Under the pieces are notes generated by a model. That model did no database searches and was not told where the DNA came from. It saw only the letters and a list, made by a program, of their open reading frames with translations. The position numbers and the translations under genes are program-made. DNA of 54,538 bases from Arthrobacter sp. RIT-PI-e (GTDB lineage Bacteria > Actinomycetota > Actinomycetes > Actinomycetales > Micrococcaceae), in NCBI RefSeq assembly GCF_001187915.1, contig NZ_LGIU01000037.1:1-54538 (forward strand), given 5' to 3'. Every line of letters begins with the position of its first letter. Position 1 is the stretch's first letter. Below are positions 40,180-48,297 of this stretch, piece by piece.

Positions 40180-41163
40180 ATGACTTGGGCCGAACGATTG
40201 CAGAGCGTCTTCGTCGGTGTTGCGGCCCTGGCCGGGCTTGGCCTCGGGCTGGTTAGCCCGGTCGGGGAACTAGGGGAACACGTGGTGGTCCCGGCCCTGC
40301 TGGTGATGCTCACCATGGTGTTCGTGCAGCTGGATGCCTCGAACCTCAAAGCCGTCGGCAATGCCAAGGGCCTCGTCGCCGCCAGCCTGGTATTGAACTA
40401 CGCGTTCACACCGGTGCTGGCATGGGCTCTGGGCGCCGGTCTCCTGGGCGGGCAGCCTGATCTGCGGATCGGGTTGCTGCTTCTGCTGGTCACCCCGTGC
40501 ACCGACTGGTACCTGGTCTTCACCGCCATGGCCAAGGGCCACACCGGGATCGCCACCGCGCTATTACCGGTGAACCTGGTGCTGCAACTGCTCCTGCTTC
40601 CGGTCTACGTGCTGCTCCTTGGCGGCACCTCGGCCATGGTCGACACCGGAACCCTCCTCGAGGCGGTGTTCTTGATGCTGCTGACACCCCTGGTGGTGGC
40701 GTTCGGGCTCCGCTGGATCATCACCCGGACCAAGGGTGATACGTGGCGCCAGGAGCACGTGAGCACGGCCGCGAATCGTTTGGTCATGCCATTGCTGTGC
40801 TTGGCGGTGTTCGCCATGTTCGCCTGGCAGGCACCCGTAGTAGCCGAGAACGGGGCCGAGATGCTCATGCTCCTCCCATCGCTGGCGGTTTTCTTCATCA
40901 CCCTCCCGATCGTCGCGACAGGGGTGGCCAAGCTGTTGCGCCTGTCCGGACCGCTACGGGTGACCCTGACCATGGTCACCACTGCACGGAACTCCCCGAT
41001 CGCCCTCGGCATCGCCGTCGCAGCGTTCCCCGACCGGCCCCTCATCGCGGTAGCACTGGTCATCGGGCCCCTGATCGAGCTCCCGATCCTGGCAGCCCTC
41101 AGCCAGATCGTCCGGCACCGTGAAAAAGCACCCACCGACCACCAACCCCATTCCACGCACTAA
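40180..41163 (+). CDS. ACR3/BASS-superfamily membrane transporter
   Basis: The 327-residue protein starts at the ATG at 40180 (GGAG nine bases upstream). It has about ten hydrophobic helices, and LRIGLLLLLVTPCTDWYLVF contains the T-P-C-T motif of ACR3-type arsenite exporters. The second half has MVTTARNSPIALGIAVAAFP, typical of the bile-acid:sodium symporter (BASS) superfamily. Control by a Cys-rich MerR protein supports export of a thiophilic metalloid such as arsenite or antimonite. This is inference: the protein is somewhat divergent from classical Acr3, and another anion is possible. A separate arsB-type pump exists at 51955-53526. Confidence 0.82.
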   Translation: MTWAERLQSVFVGVAALAGLGLGLVSPVGELGEHVVVPALLVMLTMVFVQLDASNLKAVGNAKGLVAASLVLNYAFTPVLAWALGAGLLGGQPDLRIGLLLLLVTPCTDWYLVFTAMAKGHTGIATALLPVNLVLQLLLLPVYVLLLGGTSAMVDTGTLLEAVFLMLLTPLVVAFGLRWIITRTKGDTWRQEHVSTAANRLVMPLLCLAVFAMFAWQAPVVAENGAEMLMLLPSLAVFFITLPIVATGVAKLLRLSGPLRVTLTMVTTARNSPIALGIAVAAFPDRPLIAVALVIGPLIELPILAALSQIVRHREKAPTDHQPHSTH

Positions 41164-41463
41164 CATACGAAGGTTCGGTATCCCCCCGGACCCCACACAC
41201 CGTTTATCAGACAGTCCCCGCGCCCTCGCCTGAATTCCTAGCGCATCACTTATTATCTGATGGCTTTTGGGACATTGGGTCGGGGTGGTGCAGGCGCTGA
41301 GCAGCACGGCCAGAGCGGCGATCGAGCCGAGGTGTGCGATGCGGGACAGGGACGAAGACAACAGGCAGTCTTTAGGAGATAGCGTCGAAAAGATCAGTCG
41401 ACACAGGAACGAATCGCTGAGTAGCTGACCGGTGACCTGAGGAGTCGGGGGAGGGGTTGAAAC
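41164..41463. other. intergenic region with a possible lipoprotein remnant
   Basis: On the minus strand at 41290-41361 a frame reads IAHLGSIAALAVLLSACTTP. It looks like a lipoprotein signal peptide with lipobox, but no ATG or ribosome-binding site is present and the sequence after it is nonsense. It resembles a truncated gene, perhaps broken by an old insertion. Otherwise no gene was seen in these 300 bases. Confidence 0.3.
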
Positions 41464-41504
41464 GGTGCCGGTGTGGAGGGGACGGGCCCCCCCACACCGG
41501 CACC
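41464..41504. terminator. hairpin terminator downstream of the DUF305 gene
   Basis: The perfect 13-bp arms GGTGCCGGTGTGG (41464-41476) and CCACACCGGCACC (41492-41504) extend with further G-C pairs inside. It sits between the converging transporter and DUF305 genes and may serve both. Confidence 0.75.
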
Positions 41505-41592
41505 TGTCAGAGGGCAATCACGTCCCTTCGGACCCGGTCCTCACGTGAGCCGTGTCCGAGGGGTGGATTGCGTGGTGTTGCTGGCGTGAGGT

Positions 41593-42306
41593 CTACAGGC
41601 CCGCGAGGAGCTCTTCCATCTCGTCGATCTCGGCTTGCTGGGTGTCGATGATGGTTTCGGCCAGCTCGATCGCCTCCGGGTTCTCACCGTCGTTGATCTC
41701 GGTCTGGGCCATGCCGATCGCGCCCTCGTGGTGGGCGGTCATGGATTCCAGGAACATGCCGGACGCCTCGGTGCCTTCGGCGGATTCGAGGTCGGACATC
41801 TGCTCCTCGCTCATCATTCCCTCCATGCTGCCCATGGACCCGGAATCGGAGTCGGATCCCATGTCGCCTGTGTCGTGGCCTTCGGAACCGTCGTCCATTC
41901 CGCCTTCGGGCTCGATGGGCTCACCCCAGGCTTCGAGCCAGCCGGTCATGGTCTCGATCTCGGGTCCTTGGGCGTCCTTGATCTTCGTCGCGAGGTCTGT
42001 GATCTCGGGGCTGATGCCGTCCTTGGCGAGCATCATCTTGCTCATCTCCACGGCTTGCTGGTGGTGGGGAATCATCATCTGCGCGAATATCACGTCCGCG
42101 TCGTTGTGCTCCTCGGACACGGCGTCCGGACCGGTGGTCGCTGACGCGTCAGCCGGCGGGGAGGGTTCGGTAGCTGCGCTCGAGGCAGGAGCAGCCGCCT
42201 CGGAGCTGGTCGTGTCGGTGCTGGTGGTGTCGGATTCTGTGCCGCAGGCGGAGAGAGTGAGGGCTGTGGTAAGGCTTAGTGCGGCGAGGGAAAGGTAATG
42301 CTTCAT
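41593..42306 (-). CDS. DUF305-family lipoprotein
   Basis: The 237-residue product starts at the ATG at 42306 (AAGGA upstream). The signal peptide MKHYLSLAALSLTTALTLSA is followed by lipidated Cys21, and then by a Ser/Thr/Ala-rich linker. The DUF305 domain has FAQMMIPHHQQAVEMSKMML and, in the second half, MTAHHEGAIGMAQTEI. These are the paired M-x(2-3)-H-H signatures of the ferritin-like DUF305 fold. An Asp/Ser/Met-rich insert (GDMGSDSDSGSMGSMEGMMS) separates the halves and could bind copper. DUF305 proteins recur in copper and other metal-resistance clusters of actinobacteria. It lies downstream of the DUF6153, CopB and CopZ genes on the same strand. Confidence 0.9.
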   Translation of the reverse strand: MKHYLSLAALSLTTALTLSACGTESDTTSTDTTSSEAAAPASSAATEPSPPADASATTGPDAVSEEHNDADVIFAQMMIPHHQQAVEMSKMMLAKDGISPEITDLATKIKDAQGPEIETMTGWLEAWGEPIEPEGGMDDGSEGHDTGDMGSDSDSGSMGSMEGMMSEEQMSDLESAEGTEASGMFLESMTAHHEGAIGMAQTEINDGENPEAIELAETIIDTQQAEIDEMEELLAGL

Positions 42307-42493
42307 AGTGGTCAGATCCTTCAAAGCTCAAAGTGGTGTGCTGTCAGTTGCTCACCCTTGCCCGGGCACGGGCCAAGGGGTGAGGCAGCGTCGGCGACGC
42401 CGTCAATCGACGTGGATGCGTCGTGGGCGCGCGGAGTGTGCTGGAATATCGGCAGCCCGACCGCCCGTGAGGTGCGGGTATGGGCCGCGGATT

Positions 42494-43057
42494 CTATGTG
42501 CGACTGATGCAGAGTTGAGTCAGTGAAGGGGTAGGAGCTGGTCTGGACGCCCAGTACACCACGGGCGGTCCGCGGCGAAGCAGCGAGAAGGTGAGGGCCC
42601 GTCCGGTCGGGGTGAGGAGCCAGGCGATACCGACCAGGACCAGGGCCAGCACACACATGCCCAACGCCATCTCTGCGCAGTCCCCACCGCACCCTGTGAG
42701 CATTCCTTGATCAGTGTGATCACCGGCCAGCTGGGTCAGTGCAGGTAGTAGCTGCGTCACCGACTGGTTATCCGTGTCGCTGGCTGAGACCGCTGAAGAG
42801 CCTCCTGATAGCACTGTTGTGGAAGCAGAGTGGGCATGGGCGGAACTTACCGTCGTGATGCGCAACGTCGGGGTGCCGGCGCTGTGGTGGGTTGTTGCCA
42901 CGTGGCCGCCCATCCATACGTGCATGGCGAGGATCCCGACGATCACAGCGGTCAGCCCGATGAACGAAAGCAGGGCAGGAAGCAAGGAAGCCACGGGTAC
43001 GCGGAGCAGCGTGAAACGACGCGTCCTCACCTCTTTCACCGTCCTCACCTCTTCCAT
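42494..43057 (-). CDS. DUF6153-like membrane protein
   Basis: The 187-residue protein starts at the ATG at 43057 with AAGGG upstream. An N-terminal helix (LPALLSFIGLTAVIVGILAM) ends in a His-rich outer segment (MHVWMGGHVATTHHS). A variable Ser/Thr-rich outer region with C-x3-C (GCGGDCAEM) follows. A second helix (MCVLALVLVGIAWLL) leads to a basic tail. The M-H...H...C...M-C pattern matches small DUF6153 proteins, which occur next to DUF305 and copper ATPase genes in actinobacteria. The histidine and cysteine residues suggest copper handling at the outer membrane face, which is inference. Confidence 0.65.
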   Translation of the reverse strand: MEEVRTVKEVRTRRFTLLRVPVASLLPALLSFIGLTAVIVGILAMHVWMGGHVATTHHSAGTPTLRITTVSSAHAHSASTTVLSGGSSAVSASDTDNQSVTQLLPALTQLAGDHTDQGMLTGCGGDCAEMALGMCVLALVLVGIAWLLTPTGRALTFSLLRRGPPVVYWASRPAPTPSLTQLCISRT

Positions 43058-43266
43058 GACTGCCCTTGCTGCGCTCAAGGCGGCGTCCTACTGCTCCGGA
43101 CTATGTCGTCGTCATCATTCGTCGCCGGCGGGTTCTAGGTCTTGCCGTCTGATCCTGGTTTCCAGCGTAACCAGGGCCAGACACGGGAACCGAACCTGTT
43201 CGACGAACAGGTCATCGAGCAGGGTCGGTACGGGGCCTTGCAGGACTGGCGCGGGTGCTGCCGGTT

Positions 43267-45474
43267 CTAGTTGGTACTGATCCGTTCCGGGCTGAGGTCG
43301 ATCCGGCGCAGTAGTTGGGCGTTGAGTGCGACCACGATCGTGGACACGCTCATCAGGACCGCTCCAGCGGCAGGGGAGAGCAGGATGCCGGCGAAGGCCA
43401 GCACTCCTGCGGCCAGGGGGACGGCCAGGACGTTGTACCCGGTGGCCCAGATGAGGTTCTGGATCATTTTGCGGTAGCTGGCCCGGGAGAGGTCGATCAG
43501 CGCCAGTACAGCCCGCGGATCGTTTCCGGCAAGGACGACGCCGGCGGATTCCATCGCCACGTCCGTACCCGCGCCGATCGCGATACCAACCTCAGCCCGG
43601 GCAAGGGCCGGTGCGTCGTTCACCCCGTCGCCGACCATCGCGACCTTCAATCCGCGGGACTGTAGTTCGGTGACCTTGGAGTCCTTGTCCTTGGGTAGGA
43701 CATCGGCGAATACCTCATCGATGCCGAGCTCCTTGCCGACGACGTCGGCGACCTGGCGTGCGTCCCCGGTGATCATCGCTACCTTCACCCCGCGGGCCTG
43801 CAAAGCCTTCACGGCAGCCCGGGATTCCTCACGGACTTTGTCCTCGAGGCGGAGCGCGCCGATCACGGAACCGTCGCGGATGACGTGCAGGACCGATGCG
43901 CCGCGACCCACCCAGTCCTGCACTGTCCCGGCGATGTCGGCAGGGGTCTCCAGTCCGAGTTCTTTGAGCATGTTCGGGCCTCCCACGGCGATGTCGGACC
44001 CGTTGACGGTGGCGCGGACACCGCGGCCGGTCATGGACGAGAAGCCCGTGCCCGTGTAGCCGAGGTCGGCTGCGTCCGGGTTGGTGCCGGCGGCGGTGAC
44101 GATGGCCCGGGCGACGGGGTGCTCACTGTCGGCCTCGGCCGCCCCGGCCAGGGCCAGGAGCTCAGGCTCGGTGGTCCCGGTGATGGTGGTGGTCGCGGTG
44201 ACGGCGTGCTGTCCTTCGGTGAGGGTGCCGGTCTTATCGAACAGGATCACGTCGATGGTGCGCATGCGCTCCAGGGCGATGCGGTTCTTGATCAGCACCC
44301 CGGCTTTCGCGGCCCGCTCGGTCGAGATGGCGATGACCAGGGGGATCGCCAGGCCCAGGGCGTGGGGGCAGGCGATGACCAGGACGGTGACGGTGCGGAT
44401 CACCGCATCATCCGGGCTGCCCAGGAGCATCCAACTGATGAAGGTCAGGATCCCGGATCCCAGGGCGAAGTAGAACAGCAGGGCCGCGGCTTTATCCGCA
44501 AGGGCTTGGGCCCTCGAGGATGAGGCTTGGGCTTCGGTGACCAGGCGCTGGACCCCGGCCAGGGACGTCTCCGACCCCACGGCGTTCACCTGCACGCGGA
44601 CCGCGTTATCGGTCGCGACTGTGCCGGCGACGACAGTGTCACCGATCGTCCGGGACACGGTGCGGGATTCGCCGGTGATCATCGACTCGTCGAACTCGGC
44701 CGTCCCGTCGGTGATCTGCCCATCGGCCGGTACACGGGCGCCGGAGCGTACGAGCACGACATCACCGACGACCAATGCACTGACCGGCACGGTCTCGGGG
44801 CCAGTGCTGGTCACTCTGTCGGCCTCGTCGGGCAGCAGGGCCGCCAGGGCATCGAGGGCGCCGGCGGCGGAGCCGAGGGCGCGCATCTCCATCCAGTGCC
44901 CGAGGAGCATGATGACCACCAGCAGGGCGAGCTCCCACCAGAAGTCCAGGTCGACCCCGCCGATGCCCAGGGTGGTGATCCAGGAGGCGATGAACGCGAC
45001 GCTGATCGCCATCGCGATCAGCAGCATCATGCCCGGCTGCCGGGACTTCAGCTCCGTCAGCCCGCCCTTCAGGAACGGGGCGCCGCCGTAGACGAAGATG
45101 GCTGTGCCCAGGATGGGGGCGATCCAGGTGGAGCCGGGAAACTCGGGCGGCATGACCCCGAAGAACATAGTGAACATCGGGCTGAACGCGACCACGGGAA
45201 CCGCGAGGACTAGGTTGATCCAGAACCGGTTCTTGAACATCGCCGTCGAGTGCCCGGCATGCTCCCCATGGGAATGGACCTGATGATCCTCATCTGTGCC
45301 TTGGTCCGCGCCGTGAGCCTCGTGGTTCGTGTGTTGATCGGGTTCATGGCCTCCCTCGGGCTGCTCCTGGGTGGAGATTACTGAGTGGGCGTGGCTTTCG
45401 GGCATGGCCTGACCGTGTGTTGATTTCGGTTCGCCCGGGTGGTGCTGGTTGTTGATGTTCTGGTTTTTGCTCAT
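43267..45474 (-). CDS. copB: copper-translocating P1B-type ATPase (CopB-like)
   Basis: The 735-residue membrane pump has a His-rich N-terminus (about 1-75, many HxH and HH pairs) in place of an HMA domain. It has TGES (267-270) in the actuator domain, the metal-binding CPH motif in IACPHALGLAIPL (369-371) and the phosphorylation site DKTGTLT (413-419). GDGVNDAPALARAEVGIA is the C-terminal hinge. The CPH type, with a His-rich tail, is the CopB class, which exports Cu(I)/Cu(II) or possibly silver. The start at 45474 has AAGGAAG upstream. It follows the CopZ-like gene by 59 bases and is probably under the CsoR-like operator at 46051-46071. Confidence 0.93.
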   Translation of the reverse strand: MSKNQNINNQHHPGEPKSTHGQAMPESHAHSVISTQEQPEGGHEPDQHTNHEAHGADQGTDEDHQVHSHGEHAGHSTAMFKNRFWINLVLAVPVVAFSPMFTMFFGVMPPEFPGSTWIAPILGTAIFVYGGAPFLKGGLTELKSRQPGMMLLIAMAISVAFIASWITTLGIGGVDLDFWWELALLVVIMLLGHWMEMRALGSAAGALDALAALLPDEADRVTSTGPETVPVSALVVGDVVLVRSGARVPADGQITDGTAEFDESMITGESRTVSRTIGDTVVAGTVATDNAVRVQVNAVGSETSLAGVQRLVTEAQASSSRAQALADKAAALLFYFALGSGILTFISWMLLGSPDDAVIRTVTVLVIACPHALGLAIPLVIAISTERAAKAGVLIKNRIALERMRTIDVILFDKTGTLTEGQHAVTATTTITGTTEPELLALAGAAEADSEHPVARAIVTAAGTNPDAADLGYTGTGFSSMTGRGVRATVNGSDIAVGGPNMLKELGLETPADIAGTVQDWVGRGASVLHVIRDGSVIGALRLEDKVREESRAAVKALQARGVKVAMITGDARQVADVVGKELGIDEVFADVLPKDKDSKVTELQSRGLKVAMVGDGVNDAPALARAEVGIAIGAGTDVAMESAGVVLAGNDPRAVLALIDLSRASYRKMIQNLIWATGYNVLAVPLAAGVLAFAGILLSPAAGAVLMSVSTIVVALNAQLLRRIDLSPERISTN

Positions 45475-45533
45475 GATGATTCTTCCTTTGGGCCCTCTCG
45501 AGGGGAGGGACCCGTGCCTAGGCGCGGTGGATC

Positions 45534-45893
45534 TTAGGCGGTCGTGAGCTGATAGCCGGCCTTCTCGACGGCGTCCTGGACGGACGACGCATCAAGGGGT
45601 TGGCTGCTGGTGACACTGACGGTTGATACGCCGCCAGGAACGAGAGCGATCCGGACATTGTCCACACCGTCCAGGGCGCTGATAGCGCCGCTGACACGGC
45701 TTGCACAGGAACCGCAGGTCAGGCCGGTGACCGCATAGTCGGCAGAGATCGAGCCTTCAGTCGTCGGCTGCGTTGCAGTGGCCTGCTGGGGCGCGCAGCA
45801 CCCACACGACCCTCCCATGGGGGAGCTCGCATCCACGTTCTGGGGTCCGCTGATGTCGGTGAGGTTCAGCGGGGTCCTGACAGGGTCAGTCAT
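45534..45893 (-). CDS. copZ: CopZ-like heavy-metal-associated (HMA) protein
   Basis: The 119-residue product starts at the ATG at 45893 (AGGAG six bases upstream; longer frame to 46091 rejected). The HMA domain at about 52-119 contains YAVTGLTCGSCASRVSGAIS with the Cu(I)-binding Cys60-x2-Cys63, then VSTVSVTSSQPLDASSVQDA and VEKAGYQL, a normal beta-alpha-beta pattern. An N-terminal extension carries a second cysteine cluster, GGSCGCCAP (Cys30, Cys32, Cys33), which could also bind copper. It would carry Cu(I) to the pump or buffer it. The gene precedes the CopB-like ATPase gene, and a CsoR-like operator lies about 160 bases upstream. Confidence 0.9.
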   Translation of the reverse strand: MTDPVRTPLNLTDISGPQNVDASSPMGGSCGCCAPQQATATQPTTEGSISADYAVTGLTCGSCASRVSGAISALDGVDNVRIALVPGGVSTVSVTSSQPLDASSVQDAVEKAGYQLTTA

Positions 45894-46050
45894 GGTGGTC
45901 TCCTGCAAACGGTGAGCAACGAAGTGTCGAGGTAGCCGCGGCGAAGAACGCGTGAGCGCTGGTGAGGTTCTGGTTCCATCGCGCGGTGCAGTTGACCTGT
46001 ACGGCGTACGTCCCGGGGAGGGGAGACTACCTTCTGAGGTAGAACCGAAT

Positions 46051-46071
46051 GTATACCCCCCAGGGGTATAC
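46051..46071. promoter_or_regulatory. CsoR-like copper operator
   Basis: The perfect arms GTATACCCC (46051-46059) and GGGGTATAC (46063-46071) flank CCA. This matches the G/C-tract palindrome (T-A-C-C-C-C...G-G-G-G-T-A) bound by copper-sensing CsoR repressors. It lies upstream of the CopZ-like and CopB-like genes. No csoR gene is in the window, so the repressor must be encoded elsewhere. Confidence 0.75.
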
Positions 46072-46384
46072 GTCAAGGTGTGGTGCATCATTGTTGGAGC
46101 GTCCGCTGGTGTGTGACTTTTAGTCGGAGATGGCAGTTAAATCGCAGTTTAGATTGGCGGTTTGTCGTCCCGTCCGGGGAGCCATCAATGGGTGATCGGC
46201 AGTTCATGGGACGGTGGGCGTTGGATGGCTGATCGGCCGAGCGGCAGTATGTCTCCTGATTTTTGCGTTGATTCCGCCGCTGTAGGTCTCGCCGGGTTCG
46301 GGTGTCTGCGGACCTTGGCTGAGATGCTTTGATGAATGCGAACAGCCGCGGAGCTGCGGGGTCTGTGACGCTTAGTCGTTTTCC
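46072..46384. other. intergenic region, nothing recognised
   Basis: This 313-base stretch lies between the copper operator and the decayed DUF3105 gene. No open frame or hairpin stands out. Confidence 0.3.
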
Positions 46385-46889
46385 CTAGATGGTTGCTTCG
46401 ATGCGGGATTCCTGGCCGGGAGAGGGACTAACCAGCACGTGGCTGTGGTTGATTGCAAGCCGGCGAGTTTGGCGATGTCATCGGCGGGAAGCCTGGGTTG
46501 GTAGCTGATCCAGAGGGCACCGTGTTCAAGGGAGTGCACTGCCCGGGGTTTTCTGTACGGGCCGGTCGTTGGCTCCGCAGTTCGTCCACACCGGTGAGTG
46601 GTCTCCGCCGGCGCCGGGACGTTGCGGATAGGTCACCGCGGTCTGGACGTGGTTCCTGCTCGGGCCGGGATAGCTGGTGACTTCTTCGATCATGGTCGGG
46701 TCCTTCTCTGCTGCCGGGGTCGGTGTTGACCGCCGCCGTTTACGGCGAGCCCGTGGGTGAGCGCGCCGGTTGCGAGGAAGAGTGGCACGCCGACGGCGAT
46801 CAGCGGCCGCTGGAATCGGGCGGGCGACTTGGCCCTTTTGTGGTGGTGGGTGAGCGTTGCTGTGAGCCGGGTGTTGTCCGGGGTTTCAT
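46385..46889 (-). pseudogene. decayed DUF3105 gene
   Basis: The start is an ATG at 46889 with AAGG upstream, and the frame breaks after about three codons at a C-run. The next frame encodes a basic segment and a membrane helix (RPLIAVGVPLFLATGALTHG). Another shift leads to SYPGPSRNHVQTAVTYPQRP and GGDHSPVWTNCGANDRPVQK (from an internal ATG at 46693). The following frames give AVHSLEHGALWISYQPRLPA and NHSHVLVSPSPGQESRIEAT, ending at 46385. Together these form a recognisable DUF3105 protein (Y-P-Q...G-G-D-H...W-x-N-C-G...H-S-L-E-H-G), split by at least three frameshifts and missing its C-terminal part. DUF3105 genes commonly sit with DUF305 and copper genes, as here. Confidence 0.75.
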
Positions 46890-46942
46890 GAGACCGCCTT
46901 CGGGTGCTGTGACCGGTTGCTTGTTTCCGTGGGGGGCTTACT

Positions 46943-47008
46943 GGTGCGCTGCGGCCCCGCCTACGGTGCGCTGCGGCCCCGCCTACGGTGCGCTGCGGCC
47001 GCGCCTAC
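46943..47008. repeat. three tandem 22-bp repeats
   Basis: The unit begins GGTGCGCTGCGGCC and ends CCGCCTAC. Copies are at 46943-46964, 46965-46986 and 46987-47008; the third has one mismatch (C to G). The array overlaps the last bases and stop of the leftward TDT transporter gene. Its repeat number may vary between strains. Confidence 0.9.
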
Positions 47009-48192
47009 GGTGTGGTCGTTGCGGGTTTCTGGAAGAGGGGGCCTTCGAGGATGCTGCCGTGGAAGGTCCGGGCGGCGACGATGATCCACGCGGCGACCAG
47101 CAGGGTGTAGCCGGCAACGGCCATCGCGTCGAACACGGCGGGGCGGGGGTGGGCAGCGAGGCCAGTCGGGGCCGGGACGCAGGGGCCGGTGGGGAAGGGG
47201 AAGGACCACCAGGTCAGGGAGAACGGCAGGCCCTGGCGTGCGGTGCGGATGGTGATGGCGGTTGCGAGGCCGGCCCACATGAGCGCGAAGCCCAGGACCG
47301 GCACCCCGTACAGGACCCCGAAGGCTTCCATCGCCCGGGCCAGGGTCCCGGACACGGCGAGGTGGGCGTTTCCGCCCAGGAGATTCGCGGCAGTGATGGA
47401 CTGGCCCAGCGGGCCCAGCACGATCCACAAGGTGGGAACGGCCGCCGCGGCCCCGATCTTGTGCCCGGCGAGGCGGTTCCAGATCAGGGTGGTGATGATG
47501 ATGGAGGCCAGCAGGCTCAGTCCGAACATCGCGTAGCAGCCCATCAGCAGGGTCAGGCGTGCCTGCCCGGCCGGGACGTAGGGCAGCAGCAGCGCCCCGG
47601 TGGAGGCCGAAACCATAGGCGGGACGACAGGCATCAGCCAGCCGCCGAACGCACTGTCCGGTGTGACCTGGTGCCGGGTGAACTGCAGATACGGGACGGC
47701 GACGGCGCTGGCCAACCCCAGCAGGGTCCCGGCAGTCCAGAGCACCACATCGATGCTCAGTGCCAGCTGTTCGCCGAGGATGTCCTTTCCCAGCAGCAGG
47801 GTCCCGGCGCCGACGGTGAGAAGGGCCATGGGGGGTGCGCCGTAGAAGTGTGCCATCACCGGATGGCTGTGGTGGCTTCGGGCGGTTTCCCGGTACCGGA
47901 TCCAGTGCACCCCGGTGGCGGCGCTCAGCAGGATCAACAGCAAGGACGCCAGGGCCCAGACGATGGTGGCGCCGGTGCGCAGGCCGGGGAACTGCAGGGG
48001 CAGCGTCGCGGCGGCGGTCGCGACGATCCCGGTACCCATGATGGAGGCGAACCAGTTAGGGGTCAGGTTCGCGAACAGCTCCGAGGGCTTCTCCAGACGG
48101 CGCAGGACGCGCCGGCCCCCGGTACGGCTACCCGGGGTCTGTGCCGGTGGTGTGGTGTGGTCCTTGTCGGCGGTCAGCAGCAGTGTTCCCAT
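47005..48192 (-). CDS. TDT/SLAC1-family membrane transporter
   Basis: The 395-residue protein has ten hydrophobic helices. After a basic cytoplasmic N-terminus, ELFANLTPNWFASIMGTGIV is the signature start of the tellurite-resistance/dicarboxylate (TehA, MAE1, SLAC1) family. Later segments include MPVVPPMVSASTGALLLPYV and a C-terminal FHGSILEGPLF. Members act as anion channels or transporters for dicarboxylates, sulfite or tellurite-related anions. The ATG at 48192 is chosen, with 48201 as an alternative. The divergent LysR regulator and an intervening LysR-type box suggest anion-responsive control. The 3' end runs into a 22-bp tandem repeat that supplies its stop codon. Confidence 0.88.
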   Translation of the reverse strand: MGTLLLTADKDHTTPPAQTPGSRTGGRRVLRRLEKPSELFANLTPNWFASIMGTGIVATAAATLPLQFPGLRTGATIVWALASLLLILLSAATGVHWIRYRETARSHHSHPVMAHFYGAPPMALLTVGAGTLLLGKDILGEQLALSIDVVLWTAGTLLGLASAVAVPYLQFTRHQVTPDSAFGGWLMPVVPPMVSASTGALLLPYVPAGQARLTLLMGCYAMFGLSLLASIIITTLIWNRLAGHKIGAAAAVPTLWIVLGPLGQSITAANLLGGNAHLAVSGTLARAMEAFGVLYGVPVLGFALMWAGLATAITIRTARQGLPFSLTWWSFPFPTGPCVPAPTGLAAHPRPAVFDAMAVAGYTLLVAAWIIVAARTFHGSILEGPLFQKPATTTP

Positions 48193-48249
48193 ACCTTCCA
48201 TGCTCCCGGTCTCGGACCTGGCGCAGTAGGGGGCATACACTTGTCAGGC

Positions 48250-48266
48250 TACAAGCCGGACTTGTA
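48250..48266. promoter_or_regulatory. LysR-type operator between divergent genes
   Basis: TACAAG-CCGGA-CTTGTA (48250-48266) is a perfect 6-5-6 dyad of the T-N11-A type. It lies in the 105-base gap between the transporter and LysR-family genes, where these regulators usually bind to control themselves and the divergent target. Confidence 0.7.
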
Positions 48267-48297
48267 TCTAATGCACCGTGTCTGAAGGAGAATCTCG

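Noticed and set aside
40954..41517. 187-codon minus frame overlapping the transporter end
   Set aside because: Most of it is antisense to the transporter. Only a short stretch looks like a lipoprotein signal, and that is described as a remnant.
46723..48285. 520-codon open frame on the plus strand opposite the TDT transporter
   Set aside because: It is an antisense frame with Gly/Gln/Arg/Asp-rich, repetitive composition and no motif. The opposite strand encodes a clear ten-helix transporter.
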